From DATNPX01 sp036702975 (GTDB lineage: Bacteria; Cyanobacteriota; Vampirovibrionia; Obscuribacterales; Obscuribacteraceae), in contig DATNPX010000030.1 of the NCBI GenBank assembly GCA_036702975.1, forward strand, positions 62,001 to 126,000: DNA of 64,000 nt. Direction: 5' to 3'. This document shows positions 16,250 through 25,910 of the stretch, piece by piece. A program made the translations under genes and the position numbers. The notes under the pieces are model-generated. The model had not been told where the DNA came from and did no database searches. It saw only the letters and a program-made list of their open reading frames with translations. Within the stretch, counting starts at the first letter, position 1, and the number at the start of each line of letters is the position of its first letter.

Positions 16250-19200
16250 TTATGTCTCATGCCAGCGGCGGCGACGTCTTGGAACTGGTCCTGTCTCGAC
16301 AGTCTCTTTGTCTTCCTGTTGTCTTTGTTCCGATGATCCTCCATCGTTGTCTTTGGAACCATTAGTCTCTATCGCCTTATCTTTTTCTTTTTCTCTTTCT
16401 CTTTCTCTTTCTCTTTCTTGCTCGCCGCTCTTGGCCTCGCCATTATTTGTGGACTCGGTTTGGGATTCTGAGGGTTCAAGAGATCTGTGCGATTGTTGTT
16501 TGCGTTGTAAGATGTCGCCTTCTTTTGTGACTATTTCTGGTCTTTCCGGTTCCTGAGAAGAGCTCTCTTTTGAGAGCTCCTCGGGAGTTTGATCTTGCTC
16601 AGATTGCGAAGGCTCCTCGAGATTTGGTTGGTCTTCTTGCGACTCTTTCGCCGCTTTCGCTTTTTCTTCTTCTTCTTCTTCTTCTTCTTTTTCTTTTTCT
16701 TCTTCTGATTTTGGCTGCGCTTCTAAGCCCCAGTCTTTTACATATTGCATAGTCTCTTGTTCCCGCTCGAACTCGTTGTTCTCTGCTCGTTCAGCTGCTT
16801 CGCGTGCAGCTTCGAAAGTCTCTGCTTCTGCCCGGTCTTCATCTATGTGGTCGGCTTCGACTGACTGTGCTTCTCTATATTCATTGCCGATGCCGACATT
16901 TTTAGTTGGCTCTGCCAGAGCAGCTTCTTCTCCTTTGTCATTGATCGAGGCGATCAGGGCTGACACGTCAATCGGCTCCGATTTGAGGCAGCGCTCGTAG
17001 GCTCGACTCAACAAGCTGTCTGCTGTCACTCCGTCTGTACCTAACTCGGCGAGTCCATAACGCAAGACTCGCTTTGATGCTGATGCGTTTCCACTTGAAT
17101 TGTGAGTTGTACTGATCGCGAACTCGCCGGCCAGAATAGTCACTGCTTGCTGGGCAATCGACATATCAATTCCGGGAAAAGCTAGAGCAAAACTGCCTTC
17201 TGTCCAATGCGCTTTCAAGTCTTCGATGCGAAATCTGGCTTGCAAGAGACTGGCTAGATCTTTGAAAATTCGCTCCTGCATCTGGAAGCCACATTCGATA
17301 GCTAACTCGGGAAACGAATCTATGCCAACGATCGCTACCGTCATAGGCACTCGTGTGTTGAGGGCTTTGATGACTAGTGACGGAAGTTTTTCGAAGAAAA
17401 CTTGCTTTGTTGTCATTCCTGTCAGGCTGTGTTTGCCCGCTTTCTGCAAGTATCGCTGCGACAACTCCAACCGTGTGCGAACACGCGTAAGGAGTTCTTC
17501 CGTTAAAATCGGTTTCGAAAGAAAGTCGTCGGCTCCGGCCCTAAATGCTGCGGCACGACCTTGCTGCGTATTTTTTGATGTGAGAAAGAGAACTGGAATG
17601 GAGGCGTACTTCTCTTGCGAACGAAGCATGCGGCATACGTCATAGCCGCTGACTCCAGGCATAACGACATCAAGCAAGATCAAGTCAGCCGGATAGTTTT
17701 CCAATCGATTCAATATATTTATCGGTTCGTTTTCGGCTACTGCGGTCATTCCATGTGTAGACAACGTGTCGCAAATAAAATTCGTCAGCACCACATCATC
17801 ATCGACAGTCAAAATGTGAGGCTTGCTATTTTCGCGTAGCGCCAACATCTCCTCAACGGTACTGCGTAACAGCGCTTGATTAGCATTGAAGGGCATGACT
17901 AGTTCCGCACCGGTATAGAACCAAAGCGCTTGATCTGTGTGCCAGTTTTCGCTGGCTATAAATGAAACCGGCGTATTCCGCAGTGTTTCATGCTGTCTAA
18001 TTTTTTCCAATAACTCAGTTGGAGATTGCTCGTCTAAACCAGCTGAATCGATGATCACTGCGTCGAAAGTCTCTTTCGCTGCTTGCGCTAACAGCTCAGT
18101 GGAATCGTCAAGCAAATAAGCTTCAGCTGTGTCATCGAATGCTAAGTCGGCTGTGAGTTTGGCGAATCCGATGAACGGTCCTACTACTGCAACTTTCTTC
18201 CCCATCGCTTTGCGCGGCATTTGCTCGGCGCCGGCATATGTGGCTGCGTTTGACTCTGCTATACCAAGGCATTGAGCTACTTGTCGCTCCAGTTGCAACC
18301 ACGATTTTTGAGCGGTTGAAGGATCTGAAGTGAAACCACTTCTTAGCAAGGCTTCAACGATGCCTGCCGTTTTTCCAAGATGTGGAAAACCTAGCGAACC
18401 AGCCGTTCCCTTCAGTTGGTGCGCAAATTGCACGGCTTCGTCATAAGCTCCTGAATTACTGATATCGTCCTTGTAGGCTTTTACCGCTAGAGCTAAGGCT
18501 TCGACGCGTTCCGGTAGCTCTTTGGCATAGTCAGCTCGGGCTCTACGTAGAGCCATCTCAACGACGGCTTTCTGATTGAAGCGGCTGAGCTGCTCTAGCT
18601 CATCAGGCTCTTCGCTGTTGATGATCGCCATTTCTTCGGCATTGTCTCGACTGAGCGCGACAGAGGCAAAACCATCGACATTTGCCGCAGTCTTCGGCGG
18701 TGGAGGCGGTGGTGCCGCATGCGGTGCCGGGATCGCCTCTTCAGAGTTAAAAGCCGGCAGACGTGCTGCACTTTTTCGCATGACTTCTTTGCCTTTTACC
18801 GGATTTACCAGATAGTTCGGCATGATGCTTTGTGTACCGGTTGCGTCTTTTTCGAAAAGGCTTCGCAATTTCTCTTTTGTCAGGTCTGGAAGTGGTGGCA
18901 TCTCGGCGGCTGGTTCAGGTTCTGCCGGCAGCTCGTCTTCCATCGCCCTGTAAGCGCTTTCGTGCAGCGACTGTGATTCAGTCTCTTCCAATACTTGTGA
19001 ATCTTGAAACACTTGCGATTCCTGAAACACTTCCGGCTCAGGATATTCAACCGGAGCCTCTTCCTGCATCTCTACTCGGGACGAAACGGAACGTCGCTTC
19101 GGCAGTAAGTTCTCAATCTGTTCAATAAACAACTCCGGCACGATAGGCTTCTGCAGGATCATGTTCACTCTGAGAAGAGAACGCAGATTGTTGAACGTCT

Positions 19201-19483
19201 TTAGATCGCACCACGTGCCGGACAAGAAAATAATAGGCGTGTTGTAACCAGCTTCTCTAATTTTGGTGATCCACTGAATCCCATCAGTTCCTGGTAGTCG
19301 ATAATCGACGATGAGCAAGCTCGGCAGATAGTCGCGCAGAATCATATCAGCATCTCTTGCTGAGCGAGCTTCGAGTAGTTGACAACCGCAAGCCTGCAGT
19401 AGAACTTTGACTAGTGAACGAAAGTTAGGGTCATCGTCCACAATCATTACGGACGGAGAGTTGTGTGCGTCGTCCATATTCAT
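16250..19483 (-). CDS. Multi-domain response regulator: REC - HPt - pseudo-REC - REC - degenerate GGDEF - charged tail
   Basis: A 1077-residue soluble phosphorelay protein. REC1 (about 10-130) has VMIVDDDP and the acceptor in LLIVDYRLPG (Asp60). A Pro/Glu/Gln-rich linker with repeated QxSQVFQ/L units follows. An HPt domain around 340-410 carries HQLKGTAGSLG. Residues about 430-545 are REC-like but lack the N-terminal acidic pair. REC3 (about 548-670) is intact (ILTVDDD, LILLDVVMPG, FLSKP). Residues 690-800 resemble GGDEF, starting LTGM, but the signature loop reads WTEGSF, so cyclase activity is unlikely. The last 200 residues are Glu/Lys/Arg low complexity ending in five arginines. No output domain is recognisable. 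Confidence 0.85.
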   Translation of the reverse strand: MNMDDAHNSPSVMIVDDDPNFRSLVKVLLQACGCQLLEARSARDADMILRDYLPSLLIVDYRLPGTDGIQWITKIREAGYNTPIIFLSGTWCDLKTFNNLRSLLRVNMILQKPIVPELFIEQIENLLPKRRSVSSRVEMQEEAPVEYPEPEVFQESQVFQDSQVLEETESQSLHESAYRAMEDELPAEPEPAAEMPPLPDLTKEKLRSLFEKDATGTQSIMPNYLVNPVKGKEVMRKSAARLPAFNSEEAIPAPHAAPPPPPPKTAANVDGFASVALSRDNAEEMAIINSEEPDELEQLSRFNQKAVVEMALRRARADYAKELPERVEALALAVKAYKDDISNSGAYDEAVQFAHQLKGTAGSLGFPHLGKTAGIVEALLRSGFTSDPSTAQKSWLQLERQVAQCLGIAESNAATYAGAEQMPRKAMGKKVAVVGPFIGFAKLTADLAFDDTAEAYLLDDSTELLAQAAKETFDAVIIDSAGLDEQSPTELLEKIRQHETLRNTPVSFIASENWHTDQALWFYTGAELVMPFNANQALLRSTVEEMLALRENSKPHILTVDDDVVLTNFICDTLSTHGMTAVAENEPINILNRLENYPADLILLDVVMPGVSGYDVCRMLRSQEKYASIPVLFLTSKNTQQGRAAAFRAGADDFLSKPILTEELLTRVRTRLELSQRYLQKAGKHSLTGMTTKQVFFEKLPSLVIKALNTRVPMTVAIVGIDSFPELAIECGFQMQERIFKDLASLLQARFRIEDLKAHWTEGSFALAFPGIDMSIAQQAVTILAGEFAISTTHNSSGNASASKRVLRYGLAELGTDGVTADSLLSRAYERCLKSEPIDVSALIASINDKGEEAALAEPTKNVGIGNEYREAQSVEADHIDEDRAEAETFEAAREAAERAENNEFEREQETMQYVKDWGLEAQPKSEEEKEKEEEEEEEEKAKAAKESQEDQPNLEEPSQSEQDQTPEELSKESSSQEPERPEIVTKEGDILQRKQQSHRSLEPSESQTESTNNGEAKSGEQEREREREREKEKDKAIETNGSKDNDGGSSEQRQQEDKETVETGPVPRRRRRWHET
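16380..16418 (-). repeat. Hexanucleotide CTTTCT tract coding for (RE)n in the tail
   Basis: About five tandem copies of a 6-base unit encode alternating Arg-Glu in the C-terminal tail of the multi-receiver protein. Such tracts are prone to slippage, though the 6-base unit keeps frame. Confidence 0.7.
16662..16706 (-). repeat. TTC trinucleotide run coding for poly-Glu/Lys
   Basis: A near-uninterrupted TTC/TTT run encodes a Glu-rich stretch with Lys in the same tail. In-frame length variation between strains would be expected. Confidence 0.7.
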
Positions 19484-19914
19484 CGTTCCCTCGACGGAGT
19501 GGTTGGATAAACCGGAAAATTTCTAACCAGGTTTTTGCCGCTTCAAAACGCCCGAAGCTGGGTGAGTCATTAGGGTTCTTAATTGTCTATTGTAATCAAC
19601 CACGACAGATATGAGCAGGGGAAAGTGGCATTCCATGGCTGACTGATAACTGAAGGGGCTCGCATTATGAAAGGAGCGGAGCTTGACTCTTGCTCTGGTT
19701 TTGACGTATCGTCACCGCCCGCGCGGTTGTTCGAGCCTGGTGCGGGTGATTTTATTAGCCACCCACCTTCTGTGAGATGATTTAAGTTTATAATCCAGCC
19801 CGTGTGGAACATTTGTAAGTGAGTAGCGCGAAAAAAGAGCTCCTTCGTAAAGGTTTCAGGTTGCAAATCTTTCAGGCTCTTTTGAATGGTCGTCAAAGGT
19901 AAGTCGCAAGACAA
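19484..19914. other. Divergent intergenic region of about 430 bases, no gene seen
   Basis: Between the divergent multi-receiver gene and the FHA gene. An open minus-strand reading frame here runs into the FHA gene and shows no family signature, so I treat it as non-coding. It should hold both promoters; the AT-rich segment near 19780-19795 (ATTTAAGTTTATAATCC) is a candidate -10 area for the plus strand. Confidence 0.4.
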
Positions 19915-22104
19915 ATGGAAAGCATTTGCCCGATCTGCAAGAAGCCCTATGATGGCGTTGTCTGCACTCAATGTACGGTGACAGATCTTGATGTCAGTGG
20001 ATTGATGGCTTCGGAAGGACTGCATGTGGAAGCGATAGAGAAAGAAGACGACGGAGCAACAGCATTTCTTGTTGACCTCGTCTCAAACAGAAAAATTCCC
20101 ATTACTACACCTAGATGCAAGGTGGGGCGCGATGATCTAAATGACATCGTCATCAGTGGTGATCAGTCCATTTCGCGTTTCCATTTCGTTATTACTAAAG
20201 AGAACAATCAGTATCTTGTTCAAGACGGAAAGAGTCGCCATGGTACTTTCCTCAATGGCAATCAGATCACAGTGCCTGAACCAATTCATGACGGCGATGT
20301 CTTGAAGGTTGGTGTTTCGCTATTTTGGTTCGTGATTGAGACTGCCGCAGCTGGTGCTGAGCCTGATAAAGCTTCGCCATTGGCGGTTGGTACCGATGAA
20401 GCGGAACTTGAATTTGGAGCACCAGAGCCAGCTTTGAATCGTCATATTGCGGCTTCTGCAACTCAAACTAATTTGCCTCGTGCAGAACTGAGTGAAACGG
20501 GTGCCTTTCCAGCCCTCGATTTAGGTGCTGATCTCTTGCACTCTACTCAGGATGTGGAACTGAGAGGTTCCGGTAGCAAGGAAGTTTTGCATGAATTCGC
20601 ACCAGATGCTGATTCTCAAGAGGAACCTTCGGACGATGAGTCTGATGAATCTTCAAATTCATCGCATAGCTATCGTGTTCCGCATGATAATGCCACCGTA
20701 ATCAACAGTCTAGCCGGTGATGATGAGGCTGCTGAATATGGCAATCTCACCTTCTTCGAACCTCTCACCGAGGTGGCAAGTGAGGTTGATTCCAAGTCGT
20801 TGGCGGCTGCGAGCAGCTTTGAATTAAGCTCTGAATCAGTCTCTGCGGCAAAGGCGGAAGAGCCTGCTTCAGTGAGCGCAGAAGTGGAAAGTGAAACGGC
20901 TCTAGAGGCATCAACGGCAAAGCCCGAGCCGGCTTCGGTAGAAGTGGAGGTAGAAGATTTTCAGCCCTCCCACAATGCCTTCGAAAGCTTATTGGACGTA
21001 AGCCCAGGTGCTGAGACGCTTGTCGCCCCCACATCAACGGTAGCCGAAGTTGAGGAAGCACCAAAACAAGCTCATGAAACGGAAGTGGCTGAGGACAAAG
21101 AGCCGGAAGTTTTGCAGCCGGTCGTAGTAGTTATGCCTGAAGAGACGCCTGAGCCAGAACCAGTTGTCATTGCCGCCGAACCCGAAGTGCCCTCTTCGAC
21201 GCTTGATCGACTGGCCGAGGCCGTAGAGGAAGCTGGTTCGCTCAATGCACCAATTGCTTCCAAAGAGAACGCTACTCTTGCACAAATGATCAGCGACGCT
21301 TATACAAACCAACTCGGAGAGCCGACAAGCGGCGAGCACGAGAACGGTGATAGTGAGACAACCAAACACACCAGCAACGGAGCAAAAAGTCTGATGAGCA
21401 CAACAAAAGAATCACTGTCCGGAACGGTGCCCGACTGGTGCAACCGCTATTTCCACGGAGAGTTGAGTCGTCTCGGCAAAGAGCTGAACGACCTGAACGA
21501 TCAGGTTCGTGCCGCCCAACAAAAAATCAAAGAAGTCGAAGGTCGTGTATCGCTAACCAAAGGGCTGCGCAATACGTTGTTGACCGCGCAAGGTGAAGAT
21601 CTTGTCGAAGGTTGCGGGCGGGTGCTCAGTCTGCTCGGATGGCGCGTGCGCATCACCGATGAAGATAAGCATGAATTGAGAGTTGAGACAGACGAAAAGC
21701 ATACATGCATAGCGCGTGTGGTCTGGACCGAAACTCAGGCCGACCGCACACACCTCGGCCAGCTATCAATCTCACAAACCCGCTATTGGTGCGAACAGGG
21801 TATTGAGCCTAAAGGCATCTTGATCATCAGCCGTACCAGTGAAAACGGACCTCACGCATTAACTGCAAGTGACTTCAACTCCGAATTGGCCGATTATGCC
21901 TCGAAGAAGAATGTTTGCTTGATGACCACCTTGCAATTGCTCGCAATCTTCAAGGACATTGCTTTGCATGAAGGCAGCATGGAAGCTGCTCGCAATACAA
22001 TCATGGCCAGCAGCGGCTGGTTGCCGGGCTTCACTCTCGAGCCTTCAGAAGAGGAGAAAGAGGGTAGTTCTACAAATAAGCTCAGCTCTCTCTTGTCAGC
22101 ATAA
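19915..22104 (+). CDS. Zinc-ribbon FHA protein with C-terminal degenerate PD-(D/E)XK-like domain
   Basis: A 729-residue soluble protein. CPICKKPYDGVVCTQC at residues 5-20 is a four-Cys zinc ribbon. Residues 65-130 form an FHA domain with VGRDD, QSISRFHF and GTFLNG, which binds phosphothreonine. A long acidic, Pro/Glu/Ala-rich disordered region (about 140-500) may carry phosphosites. A short coiled coil (about 515-545) leads into residues 547-690, which resemble restriction-endonuclease-like domains (GRVLSLLGWRVRI, PKGILIISR, NVCLMTTLQLLAIF). The expected acidic-Lys catalytic strand reads RVVWTET, so cleavage is doubtful. The phosphopeptide partner could be a Ser/Thr kinase such as that at 43.4 kb; this is inference. 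Confidence 0.75.
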   Translation: MESICPICKKPYDGVVCTQCTVTDLDVSGLMASEGLHVEAIEKEDDGATAFLVDLVSNRKIPITTPRCKVGRDDLNDIVISGDQSISRFHFVITKENNQYLVQDGKSRHGTFLNGNQITVPEPIHDGDVLKVGVSLFWFVIETAAAGAEPDKASPLAVGTDEAELEFGAPEPALNRHIAASATQTNLPRAELSETGAFPALDLGADLLHSTQDVELRGSGSKEVLHEFAPDADSQEEPSDDESDESSNSSHSYRVPHDNATVINSLAGDDEAAEYGNLTFFEPLTEVASEVDSKSLAAASSFELSSESVSAAKAEEPASVSAEVESETALEASTAKPEPASVEVEVEDFQPSHNAFESLLDVSPGAETLVAPTSTVAEVEEAPKQAHETEVAEDKEPEVLQPVVVVMPEETPEPEPVVIAAEPEVPSSTLDRLAEAVEEAGSLNAPIASKENATLAQMISDAYTNQLGEPTSGEHENGDSETTKHTSNGAKSLMSTTKESLSGTVPDWCNRYFHGELSRLGKELNDLNDQVRAAQQKIKEVEGRVSLTKGLRNTLLTAQGEDLVEGCGRVLSLLGWRVRITDEDKHELRVETDEKHTCIARVVWTETQADRTHLGQLSISQTRYWCEQGIEPKGILIISRTSENGPHALTASDFNSELADYASKKNVCLMTTLQLLAIFKDIALHEGSMEAARNTIMASSGWLPGFTLEPSEEEKEGSSTNKLSSLLSA

Positions 22105-22147
22105 GGCTGGTTGGGTTGGATAGCTGACTTGAAATAAGTTCGGGTAG

Positions 22148-22174
22148 AGAGGCACCGTTTGTGGTGCCTCTTTC
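22148..22174 (+). terminator. Rho-independent terminator after the FHA gene
   Basis: AGAGGCACC-GTTTGT-GGTGCCTCT is a perfect 9-bp stem with a 6-base loop followed by TTTC. It sits between two convergent genes and may also slow transcription from the other side. Confidence 0.85.
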
Positions 22175-22217
22175 TGTTGCGTGCTAAAACGGTTGCTAAA
22201 TATGCTAACTAGGTGGT

Positions 22218-25200
22218 TTAAGCGCGAGAGTCTGATGTCACCAAGACGCTTTTTGAGAAGTTAACGACAGAATCGAAGGAGTTTTTTAATTCACTCACAT
22301 ACTCATCGGCACGCTCGTAGTCGACGTTCTCTTTGAGCACCTCTTCGATTTTTTTGCAGAGGCTAGCCATTGATTGTGAGCCAACGGATGCGCTTGCTCC
22401 CTTGAGCTCATGAGCCGCAGACTTCATAGCAGGTACTTCTCTAGTTTCAAGAGCGCGCTCCAATCGTGTCAATATGTCGCGACTGGAATCAACGAATATC
22501 GTGAGGATTTCTAGCGCTCCATCTTCGCCGCAACTTTGTTGCAGTCCAGTCCAGTTGATGGGGGGTGGGTCGAAAGTCTCTTTCATTCTTGCAGCTCCCG
22601 AATCATCACTTGTCGATGCAGACTGAGTGAGCTGTTCTTCGAAGTTAGTCCTCCTGCCTTCCGGTGAGAAATTATCGCTCCCGTGCGGTAACCATTTTTG
22701 CAAAACGTCGTTTAGTTTCGCTGCTGTAACAGGCTTGCTGATGTAATCGTCCATCCCGGCGGCGATACACTTTTCTCGGTCCCCTTGCATAGCGTGTGCT
22801 GTCATTGCCACCACGGGCACGTGGCGGCCAGTCATCGTCTCTAAGCGGCGAATTTCACCAGTTGCCTCCATGCCGTCCATTTCCGGCATCTGGCAATCCA
22901 TCAGGATTAAAGAGTACGGCGTCTGGCAAACCGCAGCTATCGCCTCTCTTCCATTGCCCACAACATGTGCGGAATAACCTAATTCTTTTAGAAGCAAAAG
23001 CGCAACCTTTTGGTTGACCGCATTGTCTTCGGCCACCAATATCAGTCCAGCGTTTTGTTGCTGAGGTTTCGTCTGCAACGTTTGCAAAGGTACTGATAAC
23101 GAGCGCGTGCCGGGATGTCGCTCTTTGTTCAAGTTAAGTGCGATGCAATCGAATAGTCGTGACTGTCGCAGCGGTTTTACGAGAATGGCTGAGAATCCAC
23201 TTTGGAGAGCCTTTTCTCCAAATGAATCCGGTTCGTCGGTTGTGCATAAAATAAGCTTTGTCTTTGCTAGCGCTGGATCTTCTTGAACTGCTCCTGCGAG
23301 AGCAAAACTCTCCATGCTGTGTGCGAGCTGCTCGACTAGAACAATATCGAATGGACGATAAGTTTGAGCCCGTCTCTTTAGTGCTTCGTAAGCATCACCA
23401 ACAGAAGTGACTTTCTCGCTCTCCATCCCCCATGATTGCAAATAGTCTTCCATGATCTTGCCTGAGCCGGGGAATGCTTCGACAAGCAAAACTCTAGTAT
23501 CGTGGAGTTGAGGTAACGGCTCCGGTTGCAGGTTGGTCATTTTCGAGTGCTCGAGCGGCACCGACACCGAGAATGTTGAGCCCTTGCCCTCTGTGCTGCG
23601 CACACCAATCCGCCCACCCAACAATTCAGTTAGAAGTTTTGCGATGGAGAGCCCAAGACCGGTGCCACCATATCGTCGAGTGATAGATCCGTCAGCCTGC
23701 GTGAACGGTTGGAACAGTCGATGAACGGTCTCTTGCGACATACCGATCCCCGTGTCGGTAACTGAAATGCGAATTTGGGATTTCTCGGGACTCGAGTGAT
23801 CGACAGATGCTCGTACATACACCTCGCCAGAATCTGTAAACTTGATCGCGTTGCTCAGCAAGTTGAGTAATATCTGGCGCAGTCTTCCTGGATCGCCACG
23901 AAACAAGCGCGGCACATCTGGCGCAATGTACATCATCAACGAAAGACCTTTTGCTCTCGCCTGATCTGCAACCAGCTCGGTAGTGCCTTCGATTACTGGT
24001 AAGAGGTCGAAGTCAAGAATTTCAAGCTCGAGTTTACCTGCTTCAATCTTGGAGAAATCGAGTATGTCGTTGATAATATCGAGCAGCGCTCCGGCTGAGT
24101 CTCTGATGATTCCGGCGATATCTGTTTGATGTTTAGTTAGTGGAGTGCGAGTTAACATGTCGCTCATGCTAATCACACCGTTAATTGGAGTGCGGATTTC
24201 GTGGCTCATGTTCGCGAGAAACTCAGATTTGAAACGTGATGCTTCAAGAGCCTGATCTCTTGCTTGTTCGAGCTTTGTTGCCAGCGATTTCAATTCTCTG
24301 TTTGCATTGGCCAGTTCTATAACACGTCTTTCCAGAGCTTCATTCAGTCGTTCGATCTGTTCTTGTGCTCGTTTTCTTTGTTGCACACCACGAAGTAATG
24401 AGCGTACTCTCGTCACTAACTCGGCAGGGTGAAAGGGTTTGAATAGATATTCGTCGGCGCCGGCTTCCCATCCTTTTAGGAGATCCTCGCGCTGAGTCAG
24501 GGCTGTAAGTAGAACAACCGGAATCACAGATGTCTCTGGCTTTGACTTGATTTCGCGGCACAGCGCCATGCCGTCTACACCTTGCAGATTAACGGCGGCC
24601 AAGACTAGATCTGGGCGCCAGTCATAGAGAACCTCGAGCGACTCCTCCATAGTATGTGCGATGCGTGTTTGACAGAGATCGCTCAACAGTTGTGAAACGT
24701 ATTCGGCTAGTTGCAGATTATTTTCTGCAATCAAGACTTGAGGCAATTGTTTCTGTCTCAAGTAATCCTTGCTGATCTTCAAATATGGGTCGGTGCGATT
24801 GAGGGCTTGGAGCGATCGCCGGTCTACAGTGCCTTTAACATCGCTTTTCTCTTGTGGCTTTTCGATTGGAGGCGCGATTATATCGATAACTACGACCGTG
24901 CCCAAGCCTGCTTGGCTTTTGATATCAACGGTTCCACCAAGCATTGAAGTAAACTCTTTCACCAGGGCGAGCCCTAATCCAAGACCTTCTACGCGCCTTG
25001 ACGAAGCATCTTCGAATTGTCTGTATTCTGGTGAATGCAACTTCTCTTGCAGGTTAGCGATACCACAACCTGTATCTGAAATAGTCAACGTCACTCGGTC
25101 GTGAACTACGTTCAAGTTGACGCGTACCGAGCCCTCCTCCGGTGTGTACTTGACGGCATTTGAAAGAATATTGAAAGCGATGCGTTCATACAAATAGCGG

Positions 25201-25556
25201 TCAACATTGACTACTGCCTGCTCACCCGTTTGGGTATATTGCATGTCTAGTTTTTTTCGAATGGCCAGGGGCTGGAAATCTTGCACGACCGAGGCGGTCA
25301 GGGCTGAAATATCAATTGGCTGGCGTACAACTTGAAAGATTCCCGACTGCGACTTGGGAATGTCGTTTAGTCCGGCAACCATTTGCAAAAGCTTGACGGA
25401 ATTGCCATGAACGAGCTGCAAGAGCTCCTGTTGTTCGGGTGAAATCCTGCCGTGTTCGCCCATCAGGAGCGATTCGAGCGGCGCGAGCATCAAGGTTAAC
25501 GGAGTTCGGAACTCCGATGATATGTGCTCGAAAACCTGTTTTTTTGTTTCGTCCAT
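22218..25556 (-). CDS. Double hybrid histidine kinase with inactive first half
   Basis: A 1112-residue protein with no sensor or membrane segment. Order: HisKA-like (1-70), HATPase (110-215), REC-like (275-395), coiled coil, HisKA (about 440-505), HATPase (550-670), REC-like (690-805), REC (825-950), HPt (about 1010-1100). The first H-box reads HISSEFRTPLTL, with Ser14 where the phospho-accepting His normally is. The first REC reads LVLAAVNLQG, with Ala for the acceptor Asp (around residue 319). The third REC-like domain has Glu at the acceptor place (DIVLVEQ). The second kinase (ANMSHEIRTPING), last REC (LILMDCQMPEMDG) and HPt (AHELKGASASVG) are intact, so a working relay can run in the second half. 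The partner that supplies a sensor is unknown. Confidence 0.92.
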   Translation of the reverse strand: MDETKKQVFEHISSEFRTPLTLMLAPLESLLMGEHGRISPEQQELLQLVHGNSVKLLQMVAGLNDIPKSQSGIFQVVRQPIDISALTASVVQDFQPLAIRKKLDMQYTQTGEQAVVNVDRYLYERIAFNILSNAVKYTPEEGSVRVNLNVVHDRVTLTISDTGCGIANLQEKLHSPEYRQFEDASSRRVEGLGLGLALVKEFTSMLGGTVDIKSQAGLGTVVVIDIIAPPIEKPQEKSDVKGTVDRRSLQALNRTDPYLKISKDYLRQKQLPQVLIAENNLQLAEYVSQLLSDLCQTRIAHTMEESLEVLYDWRPDLVLAAVNLQGVDGMALCREIKSKPETSVIPVVLLTALTQREDLLKGWEAGADEYLFKPFHPAELVTRVRSLLRGVQQRKRAQEQIERLNEALERRVIELANANRELKSLATKLEQARDQALEASRFKSEFLANMSHEIRTPINGVISMSDMLTRTPLTKHQTDIAGIIRDSAGALLDIINDILDFSKIEAGKLELEILDFDLLPVIEGTTELVADQARAKGLSLMMYIAPDVPRLFRGDPGRLRQILLNLLSNAIKFTDSGEVYVRASVDHSSPEKSQIRISVTDTGIGMSQETVHRLFQPFTQADGSITRRYGGTGLGLSIAKLLTELLGGRIGVRSTEGKGSTFSVSVPLEHSKMTNLQPEPLPQLHDTRVLLVEAFPGSGKIMEDYLQSWGMESEKVTSVGDAYEALKRRAQTYRPFDIVLVEQLAHSMESFALAGAVQEDPALAKTKLILCTTDEPDSFGEKALQSGFSAILVKPLRQSRLFDCIALNLNKERHPGTRSLSVPLQTLQTKPQQQNAGLILVAEDNAVNQKVALLLLKELGYSAHVVGNGREAIAAVCQTPYSLILMDCQMPEMDGMEATGEIRRLETMTGRHVPVVAMTAHAMQGDREKCIAAGMDDYISKPVTAAKLNDVLQKWLPHGSDNFSPEGRRTNFEEQLTQSASTSDDSGAARMKETFDPPPINWTGLQQSCGEDGALEILTIFVDSSRDILTRLERALETREVPAMKSAAHELKGASASVGSQSMASLCKKIEEVLKENVDYERADEYVSELKNSFDSVVNFSKSVLVTSDSRA

Positions 25557-25587
25557 TCCGCACTCGAGAAATTCGTTGGTCTTCCTA

Positions 25588-25615
25588 TCTCCCGAACCCT
25601 CTCCCGAACCCTCTC
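25588..25615. repeat. 12-bp tandem direct repeat upstream of the hybrid kinase
   Basis: TCTCCCGAACCC occurs twice in direct succession, followed by TCTC. It lies 32-59 bases before the hybrid kinase start, in its promoter or 5' leader. Confidence 0.6.
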
Positions 25616-25910
25616 AGCTTGCCATTCGCCGTACTAAGAAGACTAAAAAGGTCATACCCAAGCATCCTGCGAAAATAAGCAGGTGCCGCAATTATTGAGG
25701 TCCATGTAACATGCGACTCGTAATTCGTTTACATTAAACACATGGACATTATATGCATGGGACTGAGTTTCCCTCTAAAAGTTCCAACGCCAATTGACCA
25801 ATAGCCAATAACAGAATAACAGTTGGCAAGTCCGGAACATTGGTCCAGAGACAATTTGGCTATATCAGAGCGGTGTGTCATTCTGTATCGTTCGCTCGTG
25901 CTAGTTCGCT

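Noticed and set aside
19579..20025. Minus-strand open frame of 148 codons before and into the FHA gene
   Set aside because: It overlaps the zinc-ribbon start of the FHA gene and shows no family motif; probably chance.
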